A stretch of DNA of 64,000 bases from Paracoccus seriniphilus (GCF_028553745.1 NZ_CP067129.1:974501-1038500); one strand, 5' to 3'; positions 45,942 through 54,648 are shown, counted from the first letter of the stretch. The notes: generated from the sequence alone by a model not told the origin. Made by a program: numbers and translations.

Positions 45942-47107
45942 TTCACGCGCTCCAGGATCGACACGTAATTGGTTACCGCAGCGCCGCCCATGTTGAACAC
46001 GCCCGCGACCGTGGCATCGGGGATCTGCATCTCTCCGGCATTTCCGGTCAGTTGCATCGCCGCCATCACATGCATGGAAACGCCCGTCGCGCCGATCGGA
46101 TGGCCCTTGGATTTCAGCCCGCCCGAGGCATTCACCGGCAGCTTGCCATCCTTGGCCGTGATGCCCTCGCGGATCACCCGCCCGCCCTGACCGCGTTCTG
46201 CAAGGCCCATGGCTTCATATTCCAGCATTTCGGCAATGGTGAAACAGTCATGGGTCTCGACCAGCGACAGATCGTCAAGCGTCAGGCCCGAGGCATCAAG
46301 GGCCTGCGCCCAGGCCTTGCGGGCGCCGGCGAATTCCAGCACGTCACGGCGCGACAGAGCCATGATTTCATTGACATGGCTGCGGGCGCGAAAGGCAATG
46401 GCGCGCTTCATCTCGGCGGCGGTTTCGGGATCGGCCAGCACCAGCACGGCAGCCCCGTCCGAAACCAGCGAGCAATCCGTGCGCCGCAGCGGTCCTGCGA
46501 CAATCGGGTTCTTCTGCGACACGGTATTGCAGAACTCGGTGCCGAAATCCTTGCGCATATGCGCCAGCGGGTTGGCCATGCCATTGCTGTGGTTCTTGGC
46601 GGCGATCATGGCCAGTTCTTCGCTCTTGTCGCCATAACGCTGGAAATAGCCGCCCGCGATCTGTCCGAACAGTCCGGCAAAACCGCCGTCGATATCGGCC
46701 TCTTCCTTGCGATAGCTGGCACCCAAGAGGATATCACCGACCTCGGGGGTCGGGGTGGCGGTCATCTTTTCGGCGCCGACCACCAGGGCGATCCGTCCGC
46801 GCCCCGCGGCAATGAAATCCATCGCGCCATGCAGCGCCGCCGAACCGGTGGCGCAGGCGTTTTCATAGCGTGTCGCGGGGGTGTGGGCGAAACGCTCGTC
46901 GCTCATGGCAACCAGCGCGCCTTGGAAATCCTGCCGGGAAAAGCCGTTGTTATAGACACCGACGAACAGCCCATCGACATCCTCGGGGGTGATCCCGGCA
47001 TGTTCCAGCGCTTCCGAGACGGCAGCGGCCATCAGGCTTTCCGTGTCGGGATGTTCGGATTTTCCAAAGGGCGTATGGCCCCAGCCGACGATCTGTGGGT
47101 CTTGCAT
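45938..47107 (-). CDS. thiolase of the SCP2/non-canonical group
   Basis: 389 aa. The nucleophile Cys is in ENACATGSAAL (residue 85); SLVETHDCFTIAE and the C-terminal GGLKSKGHPIGATG supply the other active-site elements. Sequence order is that of the SCP2-type thiolases used for shortening of branched or steroid-like acyl-CoAs or for acetyl transfer, rather than of classical PhaA. First gene of a three-gene minus-strand unit; AGGAGG lies before its ATG 47107 (complement). Confidence 0.92.
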   Translation of the reverse strand: MQDPQIVGWGHTPFGKSEHPDTESLMAAAVSEALEHAGITPEDVDGLFVGVYNNGFSRQDFQGALVAMSDERFAHTPATRYENACATGSAALHGAMDFIAAGRGRIALVVGAEKMTATPTPEVGDILLGASYRKEEADIDGGFAGLFGQIAGGYFQRYGDKSEELAMIAAKNHSNGMANPLAHMRKDFGTEFCNTVSQKNPIVAGPLRRTDCSLVSDGAAVLVLADPETAAEMKRAIAFRARSHVNEIMALSRRDVLEFAGARKAWAQALDASGLTLDDLSLVETHDCFTIAEMLEYEAMGLAERGQGGRVIREGITAKDGKLPVNASGGLKSKGHPIGATGVSMHVMAAMQLTGNAGEMQIPDATVAGVFNMGGAAVTNYVSILERVK

Positions 47108-47117
47108 GATGTCCTCC

Positions 47118-47927
47118 TCAAATGCGGGTGCGCGCGGCGTAAAGCTGCGCGAGAGTCGTCTCGATATCCTGTGCGGCCTGCTTCAGATGCGACAACAGTT
47201 CGTCACGACGCGGCTGCTGCATCCGGCTTTCGATGGCGGCCAGCGACACGGCTCCGGCCAGGCTGCCATCTGGACGGTGCAACGCCATCCCAAGCCCCCA
47301 GGAATCGGGAAAGATCAGGCCGGGGTTCAGGGCGTGGCCGCTGGATCGCGCGTCGCGGACGCGGTCGCGGATTTCTTCGGCGGGAAGGCCGGGATAATCC
47401 CGGGCCAGCCGTTCGGCATTGGCATTCAGGGCGGCCTCGACCTCTGCATCGGGCAGGGCGGCCAGCATGGCCAGCGATCCCGCGCCAACGCCAAGGGGGT
47501 GCAGCCGTCCCGTCGTCAGCGCATAGGTGCGGATGGGATAGGTGCCCTCTTCGCGATGCAGGCACAGCGATGAATACCCTCGCCGCACCGACAGGAAGGC
47601 CGCGTCGCCGGTTGTCTGCGCCAGCCGGGCCAGCGGTTCATAGGACAGTTCCAGCAAGCCGTGGCGGTGGGCGGCGAAAGTGCCCAGGATATAGGCTTCC
47701 TCGCCGGGGAAATAGCGCCGCGTCTGTTCGTTCTGTTCTATCATCCCATTGCGAATCAAGGCCAGCAACAGCCGCCTGACCGTGGGTTTGTTCAGCCCGG
47801 ATTCCGTGACAAGCTGACCGAGGCTGGCGCCATCGACGGGGTGACGGCCAACCATGGCCAGCAAGGCCAGTGCGCGATCGACGCTCTGGCTGCCATGAAG
47901 ATTACCCGAGGTAATGTCGGCAGTCAC
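47118..47927 (-). CDS. IclR family transcriptional regulator
   Basis: 269 aa from GTG 47927 (complement). N-terminal winged helix (SVDRALALLAMVGRHPVDGASLGQLVTESGLNKPTVRRLLLALIRNG) is followed by the IclR effector domain (about 85-260) with LSVRRGYSSLCLHREE and GLGMALHRPDGSLAGAVSLAAI. Start is uncertain: longer in-frame starts at 48053 or 48065 would cover AT-rich sequence that looks like the divergent promoter region, so GTG 47927 is preferred although its ribosome binding site is not convincing. Probably controls both the thiolase unit and the TRAP unit. Confidence 0.85.
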   Translation of the reverse strand: MTADITSGNLHGSQSVDRALALLAMVGRHPVDGASLGQLVTESGLNKPTVRRLLLALIRNGMIEQNEQTRRYFPGEEAYILGTFAAHRHGLLELSYEPLARLAQTTGDAAFLSVRRGYSSLCLHREEGTYPIRTYALTTGRLHPLGVGAGSLAMLAALPDAEVEAALNANAERLARDYPGLPAEEIRDRVRDARSSGHALNPGLIFPDSWGLGMALHRPDGSLAGAVSLAAIESRMQQPRRDELLSHLKQAAQDIETTLAQLYAARTRI

Positions 47928-48026
47928 TTGTTCTATAATATGGACCTGTTTGGCCCATCTCCTTTCACGGAAGCACGACGGATTCTCTTTAATATTTTGT
48001 TTTTTTGCCCAGGCTGCAAGTTTTTC

Positions 48027-48056
48027 TTGCTCACCATATTCAGAATGGTCCATTAT
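48027..48056 (+). promoter_or_regulatory. candidate promoter of the TRAP operon
   Basis: TTGCTC (48027-48032), an 18-base spacer and CATTAT (48051-48056) form a weak promoter about 75 bases before the TRAP binding protein gene. Confidence 0.35.
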
Positions 48057-48066
48057 GTGGATCATT
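48044..48066. promoter_or_regulatory. candidate IclR operator
   Basis: AATGGTCCA (48044-48052) and TGGATCATT (48058-48066) form an inverted repeat matching at 8 of 9 positions around TTATG, covering the -10 region of the TRAP promoter. Size and position fit an IclR-type operator. Confidence 0.6.
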
Positions 48067-48130
48067 GTGCAGGGCATGGGGGCCTGCGTGGTATGGGGCT
48101 GGCGACGGCCCGTGACTTTGGGAGGAAAGA

Positions 48131-49135
48131 ATGACTTTCTCGAAACTGGGCAACACGGCCCTGGCAACCTTGCTGGCGGGCGCGATGATGGTTGGCGCCG
48201 CCGCGGCCGAGACGCTGCGCCTGTCACATAATACCGGTGACACCACCACATGGCAGAAGGGTGCCGAGAAATTCGGCGAACTGCTTTCCGAGGCGACCGA
48301 TGGCGAGATGACCGTGCGCGTCTTCCCCAACGCCCAGCTTGCGGGTGGCGATCAGATGCGTCAGGCCGAAATGGTCGGTCGCGGTGCCGTCGATCTGGTC
48401 GTGACCTCGGCCATCAATGTCACCCCGCTGGTGCCCGAGATGGCGGCCTTCTCGCTGCCTTATCTCTATGCCAATTATGACGAGGTCGATGCGACCACGC
48501 AGGGCGAACCCGGTGCGAAACTGGCCGAGATCCTTGCAGGCAAGGGCATCATCGTGCTGGCCTGGGGTGAAAACGGCTTCCGTGAGGTGACCAACAACAC
48601 CCGCCCGATTCACAGCCCCGACGACATGAAGGGCCTGAACATGCGCGTCGCCGGTCCGATGTATATCGACGTGATGAATGCGCTGGGTGCCAATCCGCAG
48701 CAGATGCAATGGGGCGAGACCATGACCGCGCTGCAGCAGGGCGTCGTGGACGGTCAGGAAAACCCGATCGGTGCGGTGATCATTCCCCAGCAGGTCTATG
48801 AGGTGCAGAAATATCTGACCACCTGGCATTACTCCTATGACCCGATCTTCATCGGCATCAGCCAGAAGAAATGGGACAGCTATGATGCCGAGACCCAGGC
48901 CAAGGTGAAGGCCGCCGCCGAAGAGGCGATGGCCTATCAGCGCGACATCAGCCGCGAGGCAACCGCCAGCGGCATCGCCTTCCTGCGTGACAAGGGCATG
49001 GAGGTCTATGAACCCACTGCCGAGGAACTGGCCGCATTCAAGGCTGCGACCCAACCCGCCTTTGACGAATGGGCGGCCAAAGTCGGCCCGGAACTGGTAG
49101 AGAGCTTCCAGTCCGCGATTGATGGCGCTAAATAG
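48131..49135 (+). CDS. TRAP transporter substrate-binding protein DctP
   Basis: 334 aa periplasmic protein with a signal peptide ending at AAAA/ETLRLSH. Binds a carboxylate and hands it to the membrane subunits. The conserved arginine region reads MKGLNMRVAGPMYIDVMNALGA and the substrate side QENPIGAVI. Ligand cannot be named by eye. GGAGG precedes the ATG. Followed by a terminator hairpin. Confidence 0.93.
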   Translation: MTFSKLGNTALATLLAGAMMVGAAAAETLRLSHNTGDTTTWQKGAEKFGELLSEATDGEMTVRVFPNAQLAGGDQMRQAEMVGRGAVDLVVTSAINVTPLVPEMAAFSLPYLYANYDEVDATTQGEPGAKLAEILAGKGIIVLAWGENGFREVTNNTRPIHSPDDMKGLNMRVAGPMYIDVMNALGANPQQMQWGETMTALQQGVVDGQENPIGAVIIPQQVYEVQKYLTTWHYSYDPIFIGISQKKWDSYDAETQAKVKAAAEEAMAYQRDISREATASGIAFLRDKGMEVYEPTAEELAAFKAATQPAFDEWAAKVGPELVESFQSAIDGAK

Positions 49136-49150
49136 GCCCTCACACTGAAG

Positions 49151-49178
49151 ACCGCGTCCCTAACGGGGCGCGGTTCTT
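49151..49178 (+). terminator. hairpin between dctP and dctQ
   Basis: Arms ACCGCGTCCC and GGGGCGCGGT (one G-T pair), loop TAAC, then TTCTTCGTTCTTTT. It lies 15 bases after the dctP stop and probably reduces expression of membrane subunits relative to the binding protein. Confidence 0.65.
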
Positions 49179-49204
49179 CGTTCTTTTAAGCATTGGGAGG
49201 GTCA

Positions 49205-49693
49205 ATGAGCTTCATCCTGCGCGAGGCCGAAAAAATCATCTGTGCGGTGCTCTTTCTGGCCATGACCTTTCTGGGCTTTGCCAATGTGGTGGTGCGCTAT
49301 GGCACGCATTACTCGCTGGCCTCGACCGAAGAACTTCTGACCAACGGATTCCTGTTGCTGACCATCTTCGGGGCCGCCATTGCCGCGCGGCGGGGCGAAC
49401 ATCTGGCCGTCGGGCTGCTGCATGACCTGTTGCCGCGACCGGCGCAGCGGGTGGTCTTTGTGATGTCGGTTCTGGCCTCGGTCTTTCTGCTTGTGCTGTC
49501 GGCCTGGTTCTCATGGCAGGCGATGACCAATCTGATCGACAACGGGATGCGCTCTTACGGATTGCAGATTCCCGCCTGGTATTATCAGGCGGCGGTGCCA
49601 TTCGGTTTTGCGCTGGTGCTGATTCGCTATCTGCAACACGCCCGGCAGGTCTGGAAAAACGGCGGAGAGCATGAGGTGATCCCGGATGTATGA
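49205..49693 (+). CDS. TRAP transporter small permease DctQ
   Basis: 162 aa, four hydrophobic segments (about residues 15-35, 50-67, 88-108, 130-148). The NVVVRYG and RRGEHLAVGLL segments match the DctQ family. GGGAGGG precedes ATG 49205. Its stop overlaps the dctM start by 8 bases. Confidence 0.9.
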   Translation: MSFILREAEKIICAVLFLAMTFLGFANVVVRYGTHYSLASTEELLTNGFLLLTIFGAAIAARRGEHLAVGLLHDLLPRPAQRVVFVMSVLASVFLLVLSAWFSWQAMTNLIDNGMRSYGLQIPAWYYQAAVPFGFALVLIRYLQHARQVWKNGGEHEVIPDV

Positions 49694-51014
49694 TCTCTTT
49701 CCCGGGATTCCCACGGGCACCGAAATGGTGATCCTGTTCTTCATCCTGCTGGCGCTGCGCGTGCCTGTGGCCTTTTCGCTGGGGCTGTCGGCGATCTATG
49801 CCATGTGGCAGATCGGCTTCGGGCTGGATCTTGCGGGCGATCTGATTGCCGCCGGCATCACCAAGTTCTCGCTGCTGGCCATTCCCTTCTTTATCCTTGC
49901 CGGCACGCTGATGGGCTCGCTTGGCATTGCCGAACGGATGATCCGCTTCTTCCGCGTCATGGTTGGCGGCACGCCGGGCGGCATGGGTGTCGTGGGCACG
50001 GTGGTCTGCCTGTTCTGGGGTGCGGTCAGCGGCTCGGGTCCGGCCTCGGTCGCCGCGATCGGCCCGATGATCATCAAGGGGATGGAGGAGGACGGCTATC
50101 CAAAGCCATATGCCGCCGGTCTTGTATGCACCGGCGCGGCGCTGTCCATCGTCATTCCGCCATCAATCGGGCTGGTCATCTATGGGGTGATTGCCGAGAC
50201 CTCCATTTCGCAGCTGTTCCTTGCCGCCATCCTTCCCGGGCTTTTCATGGGGCTGATGATGCTGCTGACGCTGCCCTTCGCCAAGCCGAAAGGCGTGCAG
50301 GCGGCTTCGCTGGAAAGGCTCAGCCCGCTGCCACATTCGGACAAGCCCTATGGCACCCGCCTGTGGCTGTCCTTCAAGGAAAGCTTCTGGGGGCTGATGA
50401 CTCCGGTGGTCATCCTGGGCGGCATCTATTCCGGTGTCTTCACCCCGACCGAGGCGGCACTGGTGGCGACGGTCTATGCGCTGCTGGTCGGCGGGCTGGT
50501 CTATCGCACGCTGACTCTGAAAGGGCTGTATGATTCGCTGTCCGATGCGGCGGCCTCTTCGGCCACGGTGATGCTGGTCGTCGCCTATGCCAGCCTGTTT
50601 GGCTGGGTGGTCACGGTCGAGGATCTGGTCGGCACATATTCGGGTGCCTTGCTGGGCCTGTCGGGCAATGAGGCCGTGATCCTGCTGGTCATCATGCTGA
50701 TCCTGCTGATCGCGGGCATGTTCATGGATGCGGTAACGGTCATGTTCATCTGCCTGCCGATCTTCATGCCGGTGGTGCGTGAACTTGGCTGGGATCCGGT
50801 GTGGTTCGGCGTTCTTGTGATGGTCAATCTGGCCATCGGGCTGATCACCCCGCCGGTGGGGATCAATCTTTATGTCGCGGCCAATGTCACGCGATTGCCG
50901 ATCGAGCGAGTCGCCCGCGGCGCCTTGCCCTTCCTGCTGGTCTGCCTGGTCGGGCTGGCTGTGATCGGCCTTGTTCCGCAGCTTTCCCTTGCCCTGCTCG
51001 GGCCTGCCAACTGA
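49686..51014 (+). CDS. TRAP transporter large permease DctM
   Basis: 442 aa, about twelve membrane segments. Family hallmarks GAVSGSGPASVAAIGPMIIKGMEEDGY and the C-terminal LGLITPPVGINLYVA-like segment (IGLITPPVGINLYVAANV). Imports the DctP ligand with sodium. Ends 11 bases before the dehydrogenase gene. Confidence 0.95.
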   Translation: MYDLFPGIPTGTEMVILFFILLALRVPVAFSLGLSAIYAMWQIGFGLDLAGDLIAAGITKFSLLAIPFFILAGTLMGSLGIAERMIRFFRVMVGGTPGGMGVVGTVVCLFWGAVSGSGPASVAAIGPMIIKGMEEDGYPKPYAAGLVCTGAALSIVIPPSIGLVIYGVIAETSISQLFLAAILPGLFMGLMMLLTLPFAKPKGVQAASLERLSPLPHSDKPYGTRLWLSFKESFWGLMTPVVILGGIYSGVFTPTEAALVATVYALLVGGLVYRTLTLKGLYDSLSDAAASSATVMLVVAYASLFGWVVTVEDLVGTYSGALLGLSGNEAVILLVIMLILLIAGMFMDAVTVMFICLPIFMPVVRELGWDPVWFGVLVMVNLAIGLITPPVGINLYVAANVTRLPIERVARGALPFLLVCLVGLAVIGLVPQLSLALLGPAN

Positions 51015-51025
51015 GGAGCCTTCCA

Positions 51026-51778
51026 TTGACCCAGAAGACAGTCATCGTCACCGGTGCCGCGCGGGGCATCGGCCTGGCGACCACCAAACAGTTCCTGGCC
51101 GAGGGTCGCAGGGTGGCGATGATCGACCGCGACGCCGAGGCATTGATGGCCGAGGCGGCGCAGTTGCAGGACGTGTTGCCGGTGGTCTGCGATGTGTCAC
51201 GGCCCGATCAGGTCGAGTCAATGATGGCGCAGGTCGCGACGGCCTTCGGACGTATCGACGCGCTGATCAACAATGCCGGTGTGGCCGATTTCGGTCCCAT
51301 CGAAGAGACCACCTTCGAACGCTGGCGCAGCGTCATGTCGACCAATCTTGACGGGGTCTTTTTGTGTTCGCAGGCGGCGATCCCGCATCTCAAGCGGGTC
51401 CAGGGCGCCATCGTCAATATCGCCTCGATCTCGGGGCTGCGCGCCTCGACGCTGCGGGTTGCCTATGGCACATCGAAAGCCGCAGTGGTCCATCTGACGC
51501 AGCAGCAGGCCGCGGAACTGGGCGAATATGGCATCCGCGCCAATTGCGTGGCACCCGGTCCGGTGCGCACCAAGCTGGCCATGGCCGTGCATTCCCCCGA
51601 GATCATCGCCGCCTATCACGATGCGATCCCGCTGAACCGCTATGGGTCCGAAGATGAAATCGCCTCAGTGATCGTCTTCCTCTGCTCGGGCAATGCCAGC
51701 TATGTGACCGGCCAGACCATCGCCTCGGACGGTGGTTTCCAGTCTACCGGGGTCGGCCTGCCCGCATTGCGCAGCTAG
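51026..51778 (+). CDS. short-chain dehydrogenase/reductase
   Basis: 250 aa, classical SDR, NAD(P)-dependent. Cofactor motif TGAARGIGLAT, NNAG as NNAGVADFG, catalytic Ser in IASISGLRAS and Tyr-Lys in AYGTSKAAV. The start is TTG 51026, eight bases downstream of GAGGAG; no ATG fits in frame before the cofactor motif. Likely oxidises or reduces the imported compound or its CoA ester derivative. Confidence 0.9.
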   Translation: MTQKTVIVTGAARGIGLATTKQFLAEGRRVAMIDRDAEALMAEAAQLQDVLPVVCDVSRPDQVESMMAQVATAFGRIDALINNAGVADFGPIEETTFERWRSVMSTNLDGVFLCSQAAIPHLKRVQGAIVNIASISGLRASTLRVAYGTSKAAVVHLTQQQAAELGEYGIRANCVAPGPVRTKLAMAVHSPEIIAAYHDAIPLNRYGSEDEIASVIVFLCSGNASYVTGQTIASDGGFQSTGVGLPALRS

Positions 51779-51795
51779 GCACCGTTTGCGGTGCC
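51778..51795. terminator. hairpin between the dehydrogenase and Hint-domain genes
   Basis: Arms GGCACCG and CGGTGCC with a four-base TTTG loop, starting at the dehydrogenase stop and ending 39 bases before the convergent Hint gene. No strong T-run, so it may serve either direction. Confidence 0.5.
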
Positions 51796-51834
51796 AGCCT
51801 TCGCGGATCATGAATCCATACGGACCGGCGGGCT

Positions 51835-52929
51835 TCAGCCGGATATGGCCTTGCGCCGAACAGATGTGTCCGTTGCTGTGTCCGGATCGGGCCGGGATTC
51901 CGGCCCGGCGGGGTGATCGACGCGTGTCGCGGCCTGCATGACCTTGGTCAAGGCATCGGTTTCCGCCATCGTCAGCAGACGTCGGGCAGGGGGATAGGCG
52001 GTTTCGATATTCGGACTTCCGGCTGCGGGACAGACGGACAGCAATTTGGCGCGCGCCAGCGGCAGCAGCCGTTGAAGCGCCTGCTCGCCGGGGTAAAGCG
52101 TTTCGACAGCAAGTCCGTTCGCAAATATGATCTGGTGATGCTGCGTAAAGATCGAAATATACTCGATCCTGTTCTTGCCGCGCATGTGCCGCACCTTCGG
52201 CAATGCCGCAAGCCCCTTGGAAATGGCCAGAACCTCGGGCTGTCTGAACAGGAATTCGCAGCCGGGATCGCTGATCAGGATGCGGTGATCCGGCGAAATG
52301 ATCGTATCGGCGAATGGCTTGCCCTTGCCCAGGCAGTCGCGCATCAGAAGGACCGGCTTCCGGGTCACGTCCCGGTCTCTCAACTCGACAAGCGAGCGCC
52401 CGATCCATGTGATCGGCACGGCCTCCTGATCCGCCGTCCGGATGAGATCGCCAACCTTCAGATGTGCGACATCGACCGGTCCGCGAGGAGTCTCGATCAT
52501 CGTGCCCGGCGTGAAACAGGGAAATTCGATGAAATCCAGCTGCCCATCGTCATCAGTGACGAATTCATCGTCGATGGTGTATTCAATCGTGCTGTCGGTG
52601 ATGCCGCGAAGGTCGATCAGGTAATTGGCGCTGGTCAGCAAAAGATACTGATCGCCGGCCGCCCGACCCTGCTCGGCATCGGGATTGACGCCGGTCGGGC
52701 CCAGAATGACGTTGCCGCTTGCATCGGTGATCGTGATCAATTGCCCGTTCTGAACTTCATCGACGCCGGTGTTCACCTGTTCCAGGGTAACCGTATACAG
52801 GTCGTTTTCATCGCCAACCGGGGTCACCCCCTGCACGGTCACGACGCGCTCCGTGCCATTTCCGCTTCCTGAATAGCTCGTGTAAGTCGCAAGCTGGTCG
52901 CCTCGGATGTATAGGGTAACTGTCGGCAT
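51835..52929 (-). CDS. Hint-domain protein (Hedgehog/intein fold), probable autoprocessing exported protein
   Basis: 364 aa. Residues 1-137 are beta-rich and acidic without a classical signal peptide. Residue Cys138 in FPCFTPGTMIET begins the Hint domain, and His215 in ISPDHRILIS is the second conserved residue; RPEVL-like and VETLYPGEQ segments follow. Hint domains can cleave the chain before the Cys. Similar one-domain proteins are common in Rhodobacterales and are often secreted by type I systems or found with exopolysaccharide genes; neither context is visible here. ATG 52929 is chosen because GAGG lies 7 bases before it. Confidence 0.87.
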   Translation of the reverse strand: MPTVTLYIRGDQLATYTSYSGSGNGTERVVTVQGVTPVGDENDLYTVTLEQVNTGVDEVQNGQLITITDASGNVILGPTGVNPDAEQGRAAGDQYLLLTSANYLIDLRGITDSTIEYTIDDEFVTDDDGQLDFIEFPCFTPGTMIETPRGPVDVAHLKVGDLIRTADQEAVPITWIGRSLVELRDRDVTRKPVLLMRDCLGKGKPFADTIISPDHRILISDPGCEFLFRQPEVLAISKGLAALPKVRHMRGKNRIEYISIFTQHHQIIFANGLAVETLYPGEQALQRLLPLARAKLLSVCPAAGSPNIETAYPPARRLLTMAETDALTKVMQAATRVDHPAGPESRPDPDTATDTSVRRKAISG

Positions 52930-53320
52930 ATCGACCTCTGTTTCCTGAACAAACCTGACAGGGATCTGCAGCAACGAGCTTCGAAGACCGCCATGTGAAA
53001 TCAACTGGCACCCGGCGGGCCGCATGAAAATGCGTTTGCCCCCACGACCATGGTCTCGTCTCTCGCATTGCATGACGCAATGTGCAGTCCCATTCGAATT
53101 ACTTGACCATATACGAGTTTCGGCAGTGTTGAACTGTTTTCTGGGCGCCTGTTGCTGGCAACCTTGGGCTGTGGCCAGTCCGGATGGTTGCCGTGAAAAC
53201 GGCGGGGTGGTGTCAGATATCGAGTGTATCAACCAGCAGTTGAAACTGGGGCTACCGGGACCAAAAGCCAGATCGGTGGCAACAGATGCGCGAACGCCAA
53301 GGCGACTGATCATGCCAACG
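52930..53320. other. non-coding stretch upstream of the Hint gene
   Basis: About 390 bases without a supported gene. Base composition is mixed, with an AT-richer part around 53090-53130. No clear promoter or repeat was found. Confidence 0.4.
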
Positions 53321-53351
53321 GGGGCGGTCGATCCCGTGATGCGACCGCCCC
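53321..53351 (-). terminator. terminator hairpin after the nitroreductase gene
   Basis: Perfect arms GGGGCGGTCG and CGACCGCCCC around an 11-base loop, 12 bases past the stop of the minus-strand nitroreductase gene. No clean T-run. Confidence 0.55.
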
Positions 53352-53363
53352 TGACGGCAGGCG

Positions 53364-54029
53364 TCAGACCGTGGTGATGATCTCGGCCTCGGGCAGACGT
53401 GCCTTGGGCAGCGCCATATTGTAGTCGGCGTCGGGGTCGGCATATCCGATCGGCACGACGAAGAGGCTGGCATAGCCTTTCTCGCGCAGTCCGAATTCCT
53501 CATCCAGAACCGCCGTATCGATGCCCTCCATCGGGGTCGCGTCGATGCCAAGGGTCGCGACGCCCAACAGGAACTGGCCCAGGTTCAGATAAACCTGATG
53601 CGCCATCCATTGCGTGCCGTCGCCGATCTGTTTCTGGTGGATGTCCACGAACATCGACCGGCCCTTGTGCATGGCGGGTTTGAACTCTTCGGGATTTCCG
53701 GCAAAGCGACCTGCTTCTTCTTCGTTTTCCAATACCCGCTGCAGATAGTCCTCGTCCGCTTCGATCCGGCTGGCAAAGACGATCACATGCGAGGCGGCCT
53801 TGATCGAAGGGACGTTGAAGGGGAATTTTTCAGCAGCGGCCTTGGCGACGCGCGCCTTGCCGTCCTCGGTCTCGGCGATCACGAAATGCCAGGGCTGAAG
53901 ATTGGTCGACGAGGGGCTGAAGCGCAGAAGCTCACGCACCTGAGCCATATCCTCTTCCGAGATGCGGCGCGGCGCATAGGCTTTGGCGGTGTGACGTTTT
54001 CTGGCGAAGTCAGTGATATGGATGGTCAT
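53364..54029 (-). CDS. FMN-dependent NAD(P)H nitroreductase (NfsB-like)
   Basis: 221 aa, oxygen-insensitive nitroreductase group. FMN-binding features: RKRHTAKAY at the start, FSPSSTNLQPWHFVI, and GIDATPMEGIDTAVLDEEFGL, typical of NfsB/FRase I. Length is normal. It reduces nitro compounds, quinones or flavin; the physiological substrate is unknown. Monocistronic on the minus strand with a clear 3' hairpin. Confidence 0.92.
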   Translation of the reverse strand: MTIHITDFARKRHTAKAYAPRRISEEDMAQVRELLRFSPSSTNLQPWHFVIAETEDGKARVAKAAAEKFPFNVPSIKAASHVIVFASRIEADEDYLQRVLENEEEAGRFAGNPEEFKPAMHKGRSMFVDIHQKQIGDGTQWMAHQVYLNLGQFLLGVATLGIDATPMEGIDTAVLDEEFGLREKGYASLFVVPIGYADPDADYNMALPKARLPEAEIITTV

Positions 54030-54257
54030 GGATCATGTCCTGATGGCAAGTTGAATATGGGCGCGTTTCCCGGGCGGGATCGCGTTTGCCTGTTCGAAAC
54101 AGGTCGGTTCGACGAAATTCGTGGGGTCGGTCCCTGGGTCAGTCTGCCTGCTGCATGGGGCGATCTTTCTGCTACCGTGTTCTTGCAGGGCAGAAGTAGG
54201 CTTGGGCGTTCAGCGCGTAAACGGCGGCTTTGCGAAAAGATAATTTGACAAAATCGT

Positions 54258-54307
54258 ATAATCGCCGATGTCAGGGGATATTCACCGGATTTTCCGCCAG
54301 CGATTAT
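54258..54307. repeat. inverted repeat ATAATCGC / GCGATTAT
   Basis: Perfect 8-base arms at 54258-54265 and 54300-54307 frame 34 bases. TTGACA occurs at 54245-54250 just outside. It lies in a 298-base gap between the nitroreductase and TM2 genes. Confidence 0.4.
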
Positions 54308-54327
54308 CCTGCATCTGCCCAGGGCGT

Positions 54328-54648
54328 TCAGCGGGCGCCAAAGCTTTCGGCGGTCAGCCGCTGGCGCAGGACGGCCTGATCTTCGCGGATCATCGCGGGG
54401 ATCAGGAACAGGTCGATGGTGGCCCAGATGCAGACCAGCGCAATGGGAAGCCAGCCGATCAGGATGGGGGCGGTCAACCAGCCCATCCCCCATAGCAGCA
54501 GCATCAGGAAGCCGCTCATGTAGCGACCCAGATACAGGCGATGCGCGCCAAAGCCCCAAAGCAGGATTGCCAGAAGATAGGCCACGAAGGGCGATTTGGA
54601 CTCATTCGTGACGCGCTGTTCGATCAGCAGTTGCTGTTGGATGCTCAT
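54328..54648 (-). CDS. TM2 domain membrane protein
   Basis: 106 aa, TM2 family. Two membrane segments: YLLAILLWGFGAHRLYLGRYMSGFLML includes the characteristic G-AHR-YLGR loop after the first, and the second follows at about residues 55-75. Charged N- and C-termini are cytosolic. The family occurs widely in bacteria without a settled function. ATG 54648 is chosen to give the usual family start; an upstream in-frame ATG at 54717 adds a segment without homology. Confidence 0.85.
   Translation of the reverse strand: MSIQQQLLIEQRVTNESKSPFVAYLLAILLWGFGAHRLYLGRYMSGFLMLLLWGMGWLTAPILIGWLPIALVCIWATIDLFLIPAMIREDQAVLRQRLTAESFGAR

Noticed and set aside
45548..47779. 743-codon plus-strand frame across the CoA synthetase and thiolase genes
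   Set aside because: Antisense to genes with clear motifs; no domain.
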